Shown: in pieces, positions 41,220 to 49,955 of the stretch
How the letters are laid out: every line of letters begins with the position of its first letter
Position numbering within the stretch: position 1 is the stretch's first letter
Source: Mycolicibacterium vinylchloridicum
GTDB taxonomy: Bacteria; Actinomycetota; Actinomycetes; Mycobacteriales; Mycobacteriaceae
Reading direction: 5' to 3'
Length of the DNA: 64,000 nucleotides
NCBI RefSeq assembly: GCF_013404075.1
Contig: NZ_JACBJQ010000029.1
Coordinates: forward strand, 1-64,000
Notes under the pieces: model-generated
What the model was told of the DNA's origin: nothing
The model's database searches: none
Seen by the model: only the letters and a program-made list of their open reading frames with translations
Position numbers and translations under genes: made by a program

Positions 41220-41945
41220 GTGAACACACAGAGAACGACATCACTGAAGATCGGACTGTGGTGTAACTGGGCCTTCGTCGCCCTCACCGCCATCGGCTGG
41301 CTGGGCATCGCCCACTTCTTCGCCCCCGCACGGGCGGATCTGGGACTGGAGGCCACCAAGGTGTGGTTCACCGAGACGCATCGGTGGGGCGTGATCGTCG
41401 GCTGCACGCTGTTCTATGTCGCGGCCGGGATTCTCACACCGGGCTCCATCGCGTTCGGCATCATGCTGTCGAAAATCGAAGGGCGCCAACCGCTGTGGTC
41501 GTACACAACGGCGGTGTGCGGAGTGTTCATCTCGCTGATCGTCTTTTTCAATTGCTGCGCGTGGATCGTGGCCGCCTACCGGCCGGAGTTCGGCGCCGAC
41601 GTCATCCAGGCGTGGTACGACTGGGCGTGGTTCGCCTTCCTGCTGGGCTGGATCTATCTGGCCATCGAGATGGCCGCGACCGGAATCGTGGAGCTGATGG
41701 ATGACCGACCGGAACCGATGATCCCGCGATGGTTCACCTGGCTCACGCTGGCCGGCGCACTGGCGATCTTCACCGCGGCGGGTCCGGCATTCTTCAAGAG
41801 CGGGCCGTTCGCCTACCACGGGTTGCTGGCTTTCTATATGCCCGTCGCGGTCTGGGGCTGCTACATCACGGTGACGACCTTCTTCATGCTCAAGGAGCTC
41901 AAGCGCGCGCCGGTTGGAGAGGCGATCGCCGAATCGGCCGCCTGA
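41220..41945 (+). CDS. Polytopic membrane protein of unknown function
   Basis: Predicted integral membrane protein of 241 aa with about six transmembrane segments, beginning with an N-terminal CNWAFVALTAIGWLGIAHFF. It has many buried aromatic residues and several histidines (IAHFFAP, ETHRWG, FAYHGLL) and a CCAW motif that might bind a cofactor, but no known motif was recognised. GTG 41220 follows GAGAAAGG. It closes the operon after the oxidase-type subunits, and only 7 bp separate it from a convergent hydrolase gene. Function not assigned. Confidence 0.78.
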   Translation: MNTQRTTSLKIGLWCNWAFVALTAIGWLGIAHFFAPARADLGLEATKVWFTETHRWGVIVGCTLFYVAAGILTPGSIAFGIMLSKIEGRQPLWSYTTAVCGVFISLIVFFNCCAWIVAAYRPEFGADVIQAWYDWAWFAFLLGWIYLAIEMAATGIVELMDDRPEPMIPRWFTWLTLAGALAIFTAAGPAFFKSGPFAYHGLLAFYMPVAVWGCYITVTTFFMLKELKRAPVGEAIAESAA

Positions 41946-41952
41946 CACAGCG

Positions 41953-42855
41953 TCACGGCCCGAGCGTTCTGGTGAGGAACTCAGCCTGATCTTCTACCAG
42001 CTGTTCAAACGGCTCGCCGAGATAGAACGCGAAGTGGCCGGGGTCGTAACGTTTGATTTCCCCTCGCGGCGCGGTGCGGGCGTACTTCAGCGACTGCTCC
42101 GGCGGAGTCACCGAGTCGGTATCGCTGATGCAGAACAGAATTGGAAAGCCGATCTTCTTCGCGTCGCGTCCGGGCCGGTAGCCCATGATGGTCGGCGCGA
42201 CCCTGGCGGCAACCTCGTTGCGGAATGTCGCGTGCTCGGGCAGCAGAGCCTGATAGCCCGGCAGAGCGTCCGGGGCGTTCATCAGGGCAACCGAACCCGG
42301 GGGGCCGGCCAGTGGAACCATGACCGGCGCACGATGCCGGATCAATGCCACCAAATCCCTCGCCACCGCGGGAAGTATTCTCAGTGACGCTCTGGGCCCC
42401 AGCGCGAGCGACGAGGCCAGGCCGTCAGTGAACGGGCATTGGGCGACTGCCGCCTTCAATTCGGGATGGCGCGAGGCCACTCTGATGGCATGGCCACCGC
42501 CGAAGGAAGTACCCCAGACGGCGATGCGGGTGCCGTCGACGTCAGTCCGATTCTTGACCCACGCGATCGCAGCGTCCCAGTCGGCGAGTTGGCGTTTGAT
42601 CGAAAGCAATTGACTGGGTTCGCCGCCGCTGTCACCGAAATGCCGGTAGGTGAAGGCAACGGCGGCGATACCGGTCTGCGCAAAGCGCTCGGCGAAGGCG
42701 TCCAGGCGCATTTCCCTGGTTGCGCCCAGGCCGTGACCCAGGATCACCACCGGCGGGGACTCGACCCCGGTCGGCAGGTAGAGCCAGGCGGCGCAGTGCT
42801 CCGAGCCGGAGGTGAACGAGACCTCCCGCCGGGTGAACGAGTGCACAGGGCTCAT
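41953..42855 (-). CDS. Alpha/beta hydrolase (dienelactone hydrolase/DUF-type esterase)
   Basis: Serine hydrolase of 300 aa: oxyanion HGLGATREM, nucleophile GTSFGGGHAI, acid in ISDTDSVTPPE and His in DPGHFAFYLGE. The substrate is unclear; the family contains acyl-thioesterases, lactonases and peptidases. It overlaps the crotonase gene upstream on the same strand as ATGA and is the last gene of the minus-strand operon that begins near 47487. Its 3' end nearly touches the convergent plus-strand operon. Confidence 0.82.
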   Translation of the reverse strand: MSPVHSFTRREVSFTSGSEHCAAWLYLPTGVESPPVVILGHGLGATREMRLDAFAERFAQTGIAAVAFTYRHFGDSGGEPSQLLSIKRQLADWDAAIAWVKNRTDVDGTRIAVWGTSFGGGHAIRVASRHPELKAAVAQCPFTDGLASSLALGPRASLRILPAVARDLVALIRHRAPVMVPLAGPPGSVALMNAPDALPGYQALLPEHATFRNEVAARVAPTIMGYRPGRDAKKIGFPILFCISDTDSVTPPEQSLKYARTAPRGEIKRYDPGHFAFYLGEPFEQLVEDQAEFLTRTLGP

Positions 42856-43811
42856 CGCTTCGCCGCCGCAACGGCAGGCACCTGACCCAGTTCCAGGGCT
42901 TGTGCGTAGGTGTCGCGGTCATAGAGCGGCAACTCACCGGTGGCGTCGGTGGTGGCGAGGTACCGCAGCATCAACTCCTGCCCCTCCTTGGACTGGTCGG
43001 TGCCGAGGAACTCGGTGCGCTCGACGTGCAGCCCTTCCGCCAGCGACATCGAGCCGCCGAAGTACACCGACCGCTTGATCGCCTGAATCGCCCCCTTCGT
43101 GCGCCTTCCGAAGTGACCGGCCAGTTCGACCGCACGGTCGACGACCTCATCGGTCGCCACGACCTCATCGACAGCCCCATAGGCGAGAGCCTGGGCGGGG
43201 GTGAACGGCTTGCCCTCGAGGATCGCGACCAACGACCGGTGGGTGCCGACCAGCCGGGTCAGCCGCTGAGTGCCGCCACCGCCGGGATTGATACCCAGCA
43301 GCACCTCTGGCTGACCGATGAAGAAATCACCATCGGCCATCACCCGAAGATCGCATGCCCAGGCGAACTCCGCGCCCAGGCCCAAGGCCGAACCATTCAA
43401 TGCCGCAACGAAGATGACGCCGCTGGCGTTCATGCGCAGGAACGTGTCGTGAAGGCGGTCAAGCTGTGCTGCGCCGCGCAGCGGAGTCCGGCGCAGCACC
43501 GATTCGGGCACATGCGCACGGCCCACCCCTCTGGCCAGCCGCGCCACCGCCGAGGCGCCGCGGCGGCCCAGCTCCGGTACAGCGGCACCTTCCTCCTGAA
43601 GCCAGCGCACGTCCGCGTGGCTGACGAACCGTCCCGGACGTGAGCCGGTGAACACCACCGCGTGTACCCCGGCATCGCAGTCGACACGGGTCACCAACTC
43701 GTCGAGCTGGTCGGCGATCTGGACACCGAAGAGGCTATGCCGACCTCCGTCGACCCGCACAACCTGAACGGCTCCGCGGTCTTCCACTGTGAGTGTGGGT
43801 TCGTCCGTCAT
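42852..43811 (-). CDS. Enoyl-CoA hydratase/isomerase family protein
   Basis: Crotonase of 319 aa, longer than usual because of an insertion after the first oxyanion segment (residues about 80-125). Second half is canonical: NGSALGLGAEFAWACDLRVM and FFIGQPEVLLGINPGGGGTQRL carry both hydratase-type glutamates. The first oxyanion segment RFVSHADVRWL is altered. ATG 43811 is preferred to ATG 43823 because AAGGGATGG lies at a normal distance from it. It overlaps the downstream hydrolase gene as ATGA. True hydratase activity is plausible; substrate unknown. Confidence 0.82.
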   Translation of the reverse strand: MTDEPTLTVEDRGAVQVVRVDGGRHSLFGVQIADQLDELVTRVDCDAGVHAVVFTGSRPGRFVSHADVRWLQEEGAAVPELGRRGASAVARLARGVGRAHVPESVLRRTPLRGAAQLDRLHDTFLRMNASGVIFVAALNGSALGLGAEFAWACDLRVMADGDFFIGQPEVLLGINPGGGGTQRLTRLVGTHRSLVAILEGKPFTPAQALAYGAVDEVVATDEVVDRAVELAGHFGRRTKGAIQAIKRSVYFGGSMSLAEGLHVERTEFLGTDQSKEGQELMLRYLATTDATGELPLYDRDTYAQALELGQVPAVAAAKR

Positions 43812-43838
43812 TGAAATATCCATCCCTTGTGAGCGCGG

Positions 43839-44738
43839 CTAGGGCGAAGTGGGTGAATGCGTGAATTCACCTGCAGAGCGCGCATTGTCCATGCGCGCCA
43901 GCGCTTCCTGAACTCCGGCGTCCCGCGCAAGCTTCGCATCGACGAGCGGTCCGGCGACCCCGCGCAGGACGGCAATGGGCGACCAGCGCTTCGGGATCAC
44001 GACGGCACTTTTTCTGCCTTCGATCCCGTCGACGATCGCGGTCGCGGCGGTGTGTGGCCGAATGCGTTGGCCGACGAATTCGGGCAGGGCTCGCATCAGC
44101 GTCAGCGCATGCGGGTCGGCATCCAGGCCAGTGCGGATCATCGGGGTATCGATGAGCGAGAAGTACGCCGTCATGGCTGAGGCGCCGTGGCGGGCCAGTT
44201 CTACGCCGAGCCCGCGGCCGAGTTGCTCCACCGCGGCCTTGCTCATCGCGTACGGGATGACCCCGGCCCCGTTGATGAACGCGAATACCGAACTGATCAG
44301 GACGATCTGGCCTTGTCGACTGATCACCGACTCCATCGCGGCCGACACCGTGTTGACGACGCCTGCGACGTTGACCGACATGACCTGTCCGACCTCGGTG
44401 GGCTCCAACGCGCGTAGCGTGGCGCCGCGACCCATGATTCCGGCGTTGGCGATCACCACGTCGACACCGCCGAACTCCTCAATCGTCCGCGTCACCGCGT
44501 CATGGACCGAATCAAGCCGTGTCACATCACATTCAAGCGCCAATCCGCGAGCATGCGCCAGCGTCGCGACCACCCGCTGCGCCGAGAGCTGGTCGATGTC
44601 GGCCACCACGACATGCGCCCCTCGTCGAGCGAGGGTATTGGCGGTGGCCGCTCCGAGGCCCCGTCCGGCGCCGGTGATCAGCACCACCTTGCCGGCCAGG
44701 GGGTAGCGCTTCCCGCCACGCCGCCTCAGCGTCTTCAC
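43839..44738 (-). CDS. SDR family oxidoreductase with C-terminal extension
   Basis: Short-chain dehydrogenase of 299 aa. TGAGRGLG, ANAGIMG, catalytic YAMSK and a SLIDTPMI segment. About 45 extra C-terminal residues after the usual core (KRWSPIAVLRGVAGPLVDAKL) are typical of mycobacterial SDRs with a membrane-leaning tail. GTG 44738 overlaps the flavin oxidoreductase stop as GTGA. Substrate unknown. Confidence 0.83.
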   Translation of the reverse strand: MKTLRRRGGKRYPLAGKVVLITGAGRGLGAATANTLARRGAHVVVADIDQLSAQRVVATLAHARGLALECDVTRLDSVHDAVTRTIEEFGGVDVVIANAGIMGRGATLRALEPTEVGQVMSVNVAGVVNTVSAAMESVISRQGQIVLISSVFAFINGAGVIPYAMSKAAVEQLGRGLGVELARHGASAMTAYFSLIDTPMIRTGLDADPHALTLMRALPEFVGQRIRPHTAATAIVDGIEGRKSAVVIPKRWSPIAVLRGVAGPLVDAKLARDAGVQEALARMDNARSAGEFTHSPTSP

Positions 44739-45979
44739 AATCCCCGCTTGCGGCCGAACGAGGCACGGCCGTTGCGCCGCAACATCGCCAGCGTGGTGGC
44801 GATGCGGCCCCGCTCCAGGTCCGGCTGCAGCCCGGCACCCACCCGATGCAGCTGATCGGCATGCCAGCTGATGTCGAGAAAGCCGTCGAGCGATTTCAGA
44901 TCGGTCACCCTGCCCAGGACGCTGCGCATCCCGAAGCGCTTCTGATGCGAAGCCAGCGCCGCGGTGCGTCCGCTCAGGATGGCATCGGCCGCATCCGGAG
45001 TGGTGGCCGTGGGCCGGCCGAGACCGACGACGTCACATTCGCCGCTGTCGACCGCGGCTTGCATAGCCGATCGCGACCGGAATCCGCCGGTGACCGCCAA
45101 CGGGACGTCACCGACGATGCTGCGCACCGTGCGCGCGTATTCGAGGAAGTAGGCCTCGCGCGCCCGCGTGCTGTCCGCGGCGGCGCCCATCATGGCCGGC
45201 TGTTCGTAGCTTCCGCCGCTCACCTCGATCAGGTCGAGGCCCTCGCCGGCGAGCGCCGTCAGGACACCACGGGACTCGTCCTCGGTGAATCCACCGCGCT
45301 GGAAGTCCGCCGAATTCAGCTTGAGTCCCACCGCGAAGCCGGGTGACACTCGCGAACGGATGCGGCGCACCACTTCGACGAGAAAGCGCATCCGTCGCGC
45401 CGGGTCGCCGCCCCACTCGTCCTCGCGCCGATTCGACAGCGGTGACAGGAATTGGGCGACCAGGTAACCGTGCGCGCCGTGGATCTGTACGCCGTCGAAG
45501 CCCGCTGTCTCACAGACTTTGGCGGCGACGGCGAACCGCTCGATGATGTCCTCGATCTCAACCGTCGTGAGGGCACGAGGTGTGGGCGAGCCGGGCATGG
45601 CCAGTGGAACTGCGCTGGGGGCAACCGGTACCGCACCCAGTTCGAGCGGATTCGACTGCCGGCCCGGATGATTGAGTTGCGCCCAGATCGGCACCCCGCC
45701 GTCTTTGGTGGCCTTGGCCCAGCGGGACAGCGCGTCCAGGTTGCGCTCATCCTCGATCACCACATTGCCGGGCTCGCCGAGTTGGGTGCCGTCGACCATC
45801 ACGTTGCCCGTGATGATCAAGCCGTATCCACCCTTGCTCCACGTCGAGTAAAGACGTTCGAGTCGCTCGTCGGGCGCATGACGCTTGTTGGCCATCCCCT
45901 CGCTGAGTGCGGCTTTCATGATCCGGTTGGGCAGCACCAGGCCACAAGGCAAGGTCAGTGGATCGGACAGTGCGGTCAT
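44735..45979 (-). CDS. Old-yellow-enzyme family NADH:flavin oxidoreductase
   Basis: FMN ene-reductase of 414 aa: NRIMKAALSEG at the FMN site, AQLNHPGRQ, the substrate-binding HGAHGYLVAQFLSPLSN, RREDEWGG, and LAVTGGFRS. No C-terminal Fe-S/FAD domain is present, so it is the short OYE form that reduces alpha,beta-unsaturated carbonyls with NAD(P)H. ATG 45979 has AAAGGA 7 bases upstream; longer readings lie inside the amidase. It overlaps the SDR start by 4 bases. A role in reducing cyclic enones or terpenoid carbonyls would fit the neighbourhood but is inferred. Confidence 0.88.
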   Translation of the reverse strand: MTALSDPLTLPCGLVLPNRIMKAALSEGMANKRHAPDERLERLYSTWSKGGYGLIITGNVMVDGTQLGEPGNVVIEDERNLDALSRWAKATKDGGVPIWAQLNHPGRQSNPLELGAVPVAPSAVPLAMPGSPTPRALTTVEIEDIIERFAVAAKVCETAGFDGVQIHGAHGYLVAQFLSPLSNRREDEWGGDPARRMRFLVEVVRRIRSRVSPGFAVGLKLNSADFQRGGFTEDESRGVLTALAGEGLDLIEVSGGSYEQPAMMGAAADSTRAREAYFLEYARTVRSIVGDVPLAVTGGFRSRSAMQAAVDSGECDVVGLGRPTATTPDAADAILSGRTAALASHQKRFGMRSVLGRVTDLKSLDGFLDISWHADQLHRVGAGLQPDLERGRIATTLAMLRRNGRASFGRKRGL

Positions 45980-45999
45980 GACAGGTCCTTTCGAAGGGG

Positions 46000-47487
46000 T
46001 CATCGGTATTGCGGCGGCACGCGGTAGCCGCCCAGCGCCTCGGCGATCAGGGCGGCGAACTCGATGGTGGTGCGGTCGCCGCCCGGCGGCCCCATCACCT
46101 GCACGCCGACGGGCAGGCCGCCGGCACTGGTGCTCACGGGCATCGTCGTCGCGGGAGTGCCGGCGATGTTGGCCAGCGCGTTCCACTTGGTCTGGTCCCA
46201 ATAGGACCGCTGCACACCGTCAACCAGAATCGTGCGACCGAACAGATCGTGGTCGCTGTCGTGATGGGGCGGTGCGGCGCCGGGCGTCACTGGCAGCAGA
46301 AGCACGTCGAACTCGGTGAAGAATCGGACCCAGCGACTTGCGATCTCGCGACGCGCGGCATCGCGAAACAGCCAGCCGCGATGGCTCTGCGTGGTCCCCC
46401 GCAGCGCAGCCGCGGCGTCGCCGTGAGGATTGCGCATCGCGCGCATCGCCAAGGCACCGGCCGAGCGCGGGCTGATCGTCGACCGGTCGACGGAGAAGGC
46501 GGCGAAGACCAGGCTGAGGAAGAGTTTGTGGGACTCGGCCAGGTCGATCGGAATGGTGGCCGGGTGCTCGGTGACGCGGGCGCCGGCATTGCGCAGGACC
46601 GAAACAGTCTCTGCGATGGCGTGTCGGGCGTCGCCGTCGATCGGACAGTTTGGATCGTCGGCCCAGACCGCCACCCGGAAATCCTTGAGCGCGGTGGCCC
46701 GCGGCGGGGCCAGAGTGTAGGAGAACCCACCGTCGGGGTTCAGTGGCCCGACCGTCGCCTCCAAGGCGGCGATGATGTCACGGGGTCCGCGGGCCTGTAC
46801 GCCGGCGCAGGCCATGTCACTCTCTCCCCAACGCCCGGGAATCCCAGGCGCACTGGGGATATGGCCCACCAACGGCACGGATTGCCATGTCGACTTGTGA
46901 CCGTAAAGGCCGCAGAAGTGAGCGGGGATGCGGGTCGAGCCTCCGATCTCCGACCCATAGTCAAAGCTCGTCAGGCCGGCCGCGGTCGCGGCCGCACCGC
47001 CGCCGGCCGAGCCGCCGGACGTGCGCGCGGTGTCCCACGGGTTGTTGGTCCGGCCGAACACCGGGTTGCTGGCCTGGACGTCCTGATTTCCGGTCGGAAG
47101 GTTGGTCTTGCCCAGGATGACAGCGCCCGCGCGACGCAATCGGCTGACGGCTTCGGCGTCCTGGATGGGCACATAATCGGCCAGGTCCGGCCGGCCGCAC
47201 ACGGTGCGAATCCCGGCTGTCTCGTAGCTGTCCTTGACGGTGATCGGGAGCCCATGCAGGGGGCCGAGTCGGTCGCCACGCGCCCGCGCCGCGTCGGCCT
47301 CCCGCGCAGAGCGCCGCGCCCCGTCGGTGTCGACGGTCACGATGGCGTTGAGGGACTTGTTGTGGGCCTCGATGCGGGCCAGATACAGCTCGACCAGTTC
47401 GGCACTCGAGACGTCCGTGGCAGCCAGTGCGGCCAGTTGGTCGGCGGCCGGGAGCCAGACGATGCTGTCCGAGATCGTCGCTGACAT
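46000..47487 (-). CDS. Amidase (amidase signature family)
   Basis: Amide hydrolase of 495 aa. The Ser-cisSer-Lys triad is Lys85 (PITVKDS), Ser160 (TSGGSAGGGAA) and Ser184 (SEIGGSTRIPAHFCG). ATG 47487 has AGAAGGG at normal spacing; upstream in-frame codons would cross the operator and the divergent tetR. First gene of the minus-strand operon, 31 bp from a TetR-type palindrome. It may hydrolyse an aryl or alicyclic amide to an acid for the downstream pathway; the substrate is not predictable. Confidence 0.92.
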   Translation of the reverse strand: MSATISDSIVWLPAADQLAALAATDVSSAELVELYLARIEAHNKSLNAIVTVDTDGARRSAREADAARARGDRLGPLHGLPITVKDSYETAGIRTVCGRPDLADYVPIQDAEAVSRLRRAGAVILGKTNLPTGNQDVQASNPVFGRTNNPWDTARTSGGSAGGGAAATAAGLTSFDYGSEIGGSTRIPAHFCGLYGHKSTWQSVPLVGHIPSAPGIPGRWGESDMACAGVQARGPRDIIAALEATVGPLNPDGGFSYTLAPPRATALKDFRVAVWADDPNCPIDGDARHAIAETVSVLRNAGARVTEHPATIPIDLAESHKLFLSLVFAAFSVDRSTISPRSAGALAMRAMRNPHGDAAAALRGTTQSHRGWLFRDAARREIASRWVRFFTEFDVLLLPVTPGAAPPHHDSDHDLFGRTILVDGVQRSYWDQTKWNALANIAGTPATTMPVSTSAGGLPVGVQVMGPPGGDRTTIEFAALIAEALGGYRVPPQYR

Positions 47488-47517
47488 GGCACGCCCTTCT
47501 CGAGGTGAACCGCGGCG

Positions 47518-47535
47518 GTATACCGATCGGTGTAT
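47518..47535. promoter_or_regulatory. TetR-type operator between amidase and tetR
   Basis: GTATACCGATCGGTGTAT, with a perfect ACCGATCGGT core. It lies between the divergent amidase and tetR genes and is one of six near-identical sites in 47.5-51.3 kb (consensus GTAYACCGATCGGTKTAC). Confidence 0.75.
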
Positions 47536-47578
47536 TTCAGAAAGGGACGGTAGTAGACCAAATGGTATATTGCAAGCC

Positions 47579-48160
47579 ATGCGGGTACGCGATCGGCTCA
47601 CGGCCGCCACAGCGGAACTGATGCAACGTCACGGCGTTGCAGGAACTGGCATCGCCGACATCCTCGAAACCAGTGGCGTGACGCGACGATCCATCTATCT
47701 GAACTTTCCGGGCGGGAAGTCCGAACTCGTCGCTGCGGCAACCCAATCCGCCGGCGACGAGATGTCAACCGTCCTTCGCGCCTACCTGGACCAGCCCAAT
47801 CCGGTCGCGGCATTCACCCAGATGTGGTGCGATGCGCTGGTTGGCAACGACTTCCGGAACGGGTGCGCAATCGTGGCGGCAGCGTGCGGTCGTGACGAAG
47901 CGCCCGAGGCCGCTGTTGCAGCCGCCGACGTGTTCGCGCAGTGGGCCGAGTTGCTGACCACGTCGCTCACAGAAGACGGAATAGACCCCTCGGTCGCCGA
48001 ATCATTGTCGACGACCATCGTCGCCGCGGTCGAGGGGGCAGTCATCCTTGCCCGCGCAGCGCGGTCGACGAAGCCACTCGAGCAGGTCTCCCACCACCTC
48101 GAGGAACTCATCGCGGCACATCGACCAACGTCGTCGCGCAGCCGCCGCAAGGTGAAATAA
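47579..48160 (+). CDS. TetR family regulator (copy 1)
   Basis: TetR-type repressor of 193 aa. N-terminal helix-turn-helix (about residues 5-48) with TGIADILETSGVTRRSIYLNFPGGK, then a helical ligand domain with NGCAIVAAACGRDE; the GC...-type pocket resembles TetR proteins for aldehydes or lipophilic compounds. The ATG lies only a few bases after a TATATT (47566-47571) with no ribosome binding site, suggesting a leaderless transcript. Operators at 47518, 48159 and 48204 flank the gene, so it probably controls the amidase operon, itself and the MDR gene. Ligand unknown. Confidence 0.87.
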   Translation: MRVRDRLTAATAELMQRHGVAGTGIADILETSGVTRRSIYLNFPGGKSELVAAATQSAGDEMSTVLRAYLDQPNPVAAFTQMWCDALVGNDFRNGCAIVAAACGRDEAPEAAVAAADVFAQWAELLTTSLTEDGIDPSVAESLSTTIVAAVEGAVILARAARSTKPLEQVSHHLEELIAAHRPTSSRSRRKVK

Positions 48161-48176
48161 CACCGATCAGTTTACT
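48159..48176. promoter_or_regulatory. TetR-type operator after tetR copy 1
   Basis: AACACCGATCAGTTTACT, a diverged copy of the ACCGATCGGT palindrome, touching the tetR stop and 70 bp before the MDR gene start. With the site at 48204 it makes a tandem operator. Confidence 0.55.
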
Positions 48177-48203
48177 TCTTCTCCGAGCCGGAGTACCGTT
48201 CCG

Positions 48204-48221
48204 GTATACCATTCGGTGTAC
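48204..48221. promoter_or_regulatory. TetR-type operator before the MDR gene
   Basis: GTATACCATTCGGTGTAC, palindrome with two central changes, 23 bp before the GTG of the MDR oxidoreductase gene. Confidence 0.7.
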
Positions 48222-48243
48222 CGACGACGGGAAGGGTCAGCGC

Positions 48244-49260
48244 GTGAAGGCCTTTGTCCTCGACCACTACCGCAAGAACGGCCGACTGACGCTGACCGAT
48301 GTCGACGCTCCGCGCGCAGGCCAGCACGACGTAGTGGTGGAGATCCATGCCGCCGGTGTGAATCTCGTAGACGCCAAGATCCGCGATGGAGAGTTCAAAC
48401 TCGTTCTGCCGTACAAGTTGCCGATCATCATGGGCAATGACGTCGCCGGCGTCGTGACACAGGTCGGCTCGCAAGTATCTGCATTCAAGCCTGGCGACAC
48501 CGTCTATGCCCGGCCTGACACGAACCGGATTGGCACGTTCGCCGAATCCATCGCTATACACGAGCGCGACGTCGCGCATGCGCCGGCCAACCTCACGATC
48601 CAACAGGCGGCCTCGATACCGCTCGTCGCGCTGACCGCATGGCAAGCGCTCATCGAGACGGCGCGCCTCACCGCGGGCCAGAAGGTCTTCATCCAGGCCG
48701 GCTCCGGTGGCGTCGGCACCGTGGCGATCCAGCTCGCCAAACATCTTGGTGCGACCGTGGCCACAACCTGCAGCCCGGCCAGCTTCGACTTGGTCCGGGG
48801 GCTCGGCGCCGATGTGGTCATCGACTACAAGTCACAAGACTTCGAGACCGAACTGAGCGGCTACGACGTCGTATTGCACAGCCAGGACACCGCAGCCCTC
48901 ACGAAGTCCCTTCGGATTCTGAAGCCCGGCGGAATCCTCGTCTCCATCTCCGGGCCGCCGGACCCCGCCTTCGCCGAACAGGTCGGAGCGCCGTGGTTCG
49001 TCGGACTCGCGCTGCGGGCGTTGAGCCGCGGAGTGCGAGCCCAGGCAAAGCGGCTGGGTGTGCGGTACTCGTTCCTGTTCATGAGAGCCGATGGCGAGCA
49101 ACTGCAAGAGATTACCGGCCTGATCGAATCGGGTGTCATCCGGCCGCTGGTGGACAGGGCCTTCGATTTCGAGGCGACCAACGAGGCGTTGGCCTACGTC
49201 GAAACCGGACGGACAAAGGGCAAGGTAGTCATCGCTGTGAAGCAACAGCCAGATCGATGA
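48244..49260 (+). CDS. Quinone oxidoreductase-like MDR protein
   Basis: NADP(H)-dependent zinc-free MDR of 338 aa: N-terminal ALEV-like GroES domain with AAGVNLVDAKIRDGEF, PIIMGNDVAGVV, then QAGSGGVGTVAIQLAKHLGA for the cofactor. It likely reduces quinones, enals or enones. GTG 48244 has GGAAGGG 7 bases before it; the coding sequence before it is the tetR tail. Two TetR-type operators precede it. The final 32 bases overlap the convergent second tetR gene. Confidence 0.88.
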   Translation: MKAFVLDHYRKNGRLTLTDVDAPRAGQHDVVVEIHAAGVNLVDAKIRDGEFKLVLPYKLPIIMGNDVAGVVTQVGSQVSAFKPGDTVYARPDTNRIGTFAESIAIHERDVAHAPANLTIQQAASIPLVALTAWQALIETARLTAGQKVFIQAGSGGVGTVAIQLAKHLGATVATTCSPASFDLVRGLGADVVIDYKSQDFETELSGYDVVLHSQDTAALTKSLRILKPGGILVSISGPPDPAFAEQVGAPWFVGLALRALSRGVRAQAKRLGVRYSFLFMRADGEQLQEITGLIESGVIRPLVDRAFDFEATNEALAYVETGRTKGKVVIAVKQQPDR

Positions 49261-49843
49261 GCGTCTGCGCAGCCTTGCGCGCGTGCGTCCAGGGAGCCGG
49301 ATCGTCCAAGGACGTCGACAGGGCGGCAGCACCTTCGTACAGCACGGCGAGTTGGTTGGCCAGCAGTTTGGGATTGCCGGCTCCAGCCTCCTTGGCCAGC
49401 CGCGCCACACCGTCGATGTAGTTGCGCTTGTGCTCCTTCACGATCTCGTGAATCTCCGGCATGGCCTCGGCCGCCTCGACGGCCGCATTGTGAAACGGGC
49501 AACCCCGCATCTGTCCATCCGGTGACGGCGTTTCGAACAGCGCCAGGATGCGTGCCCGCGGAGTCCGCCGCAGATCGTCCGGCCCGGGCCGCAGCGGATC
49601 ACCCACGTGCTGCTGAATGAACCTCAGATACTCCTCGACCACCGCATCCTTACTCGGAAAATGTTGGTAGAGAGTACGTTTGGACACACTGGCTTCGGTG
49701 GCCAATCGCTCCACTCCAGTCGCGTTGATGCCCTCGTGGTAGAACAACTTCATAGCGGCCGCGACGATGCGCTGGCGCGCCCCTCGCCCGCCGCCGGTAC
49801 CGGCCCCCTTAGGAGTTCTACGCTCCGCGACATCTGCGTTCAT
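49229..49843 (-). CDS. TetR family regulator (copy 2)
   Basis: TetR-type regulator of 204 aa. DNA-binding domain (about residues 22-72) with GINATGVERLATEASVSKRT then LYQHFPSKDAVV; a helical domain follows with GQMRGCPFHNAAVEAAEAMPEIHEIV. It is not a near-identical copy of the regulator at 47579. A TetR-type operator begins 8 bp before its start and another lies 61 bp away before the divergent membrane-protein gene, suggesting autoregulation and control of 49956-51198 and possibly 51278-52881. Confidence 0.88.
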   Translation of the reverse strand: MNADVAERRTPKGAGTGGGRGARQRIVAAAMKLFYHEGINATGVERLATEASVSKRTLYQHFPSKDAVVEEYLRFIQQHVGDPLRPGPDDLRRTPRARILALFETPSPDGQMRGCPFHNAAVEAAEAMPEIHEIVKEHKRNYIDGVARLAKEAGAGNPKLLANQLAVLYEGAAALSTSLDDPAPWTHARKAAQTLIDLAVASQR

Positions 49844-49850
49844 GACCTAA

Positions 49851-49868
49851 GCATACCGATAGGTTTAC
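49851..49868. promoter_or_regulatory. TetR-type operator at the tetR copy 2 start
   Basis: GCATACCGATAGGTTTAC, one core mismatch from ACCGATCGGT. Almost touching the regulator start codon on the minus strand. Confidence 0.65.
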
Positions 49869-49903
49869 CTTTTGGCCGCGGCCGTGTAGCGTCGGCCATC
49901 GAA

Positions 49904-49921
49904 GTACACCAATCGGTTTAC
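49904..49921. promoter_or_regulatory. TetR-type operator before the small membrane protein
   Basis: GTACACCAATCGGTTTAC, one core mismatch, 35 bp before the GTG of the DUF4345-like gene. Confidence 0.68.
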
Positions 49922-49955
49922 ATCCGGACGCATCAGCTACGAGGAGACCGCCACT

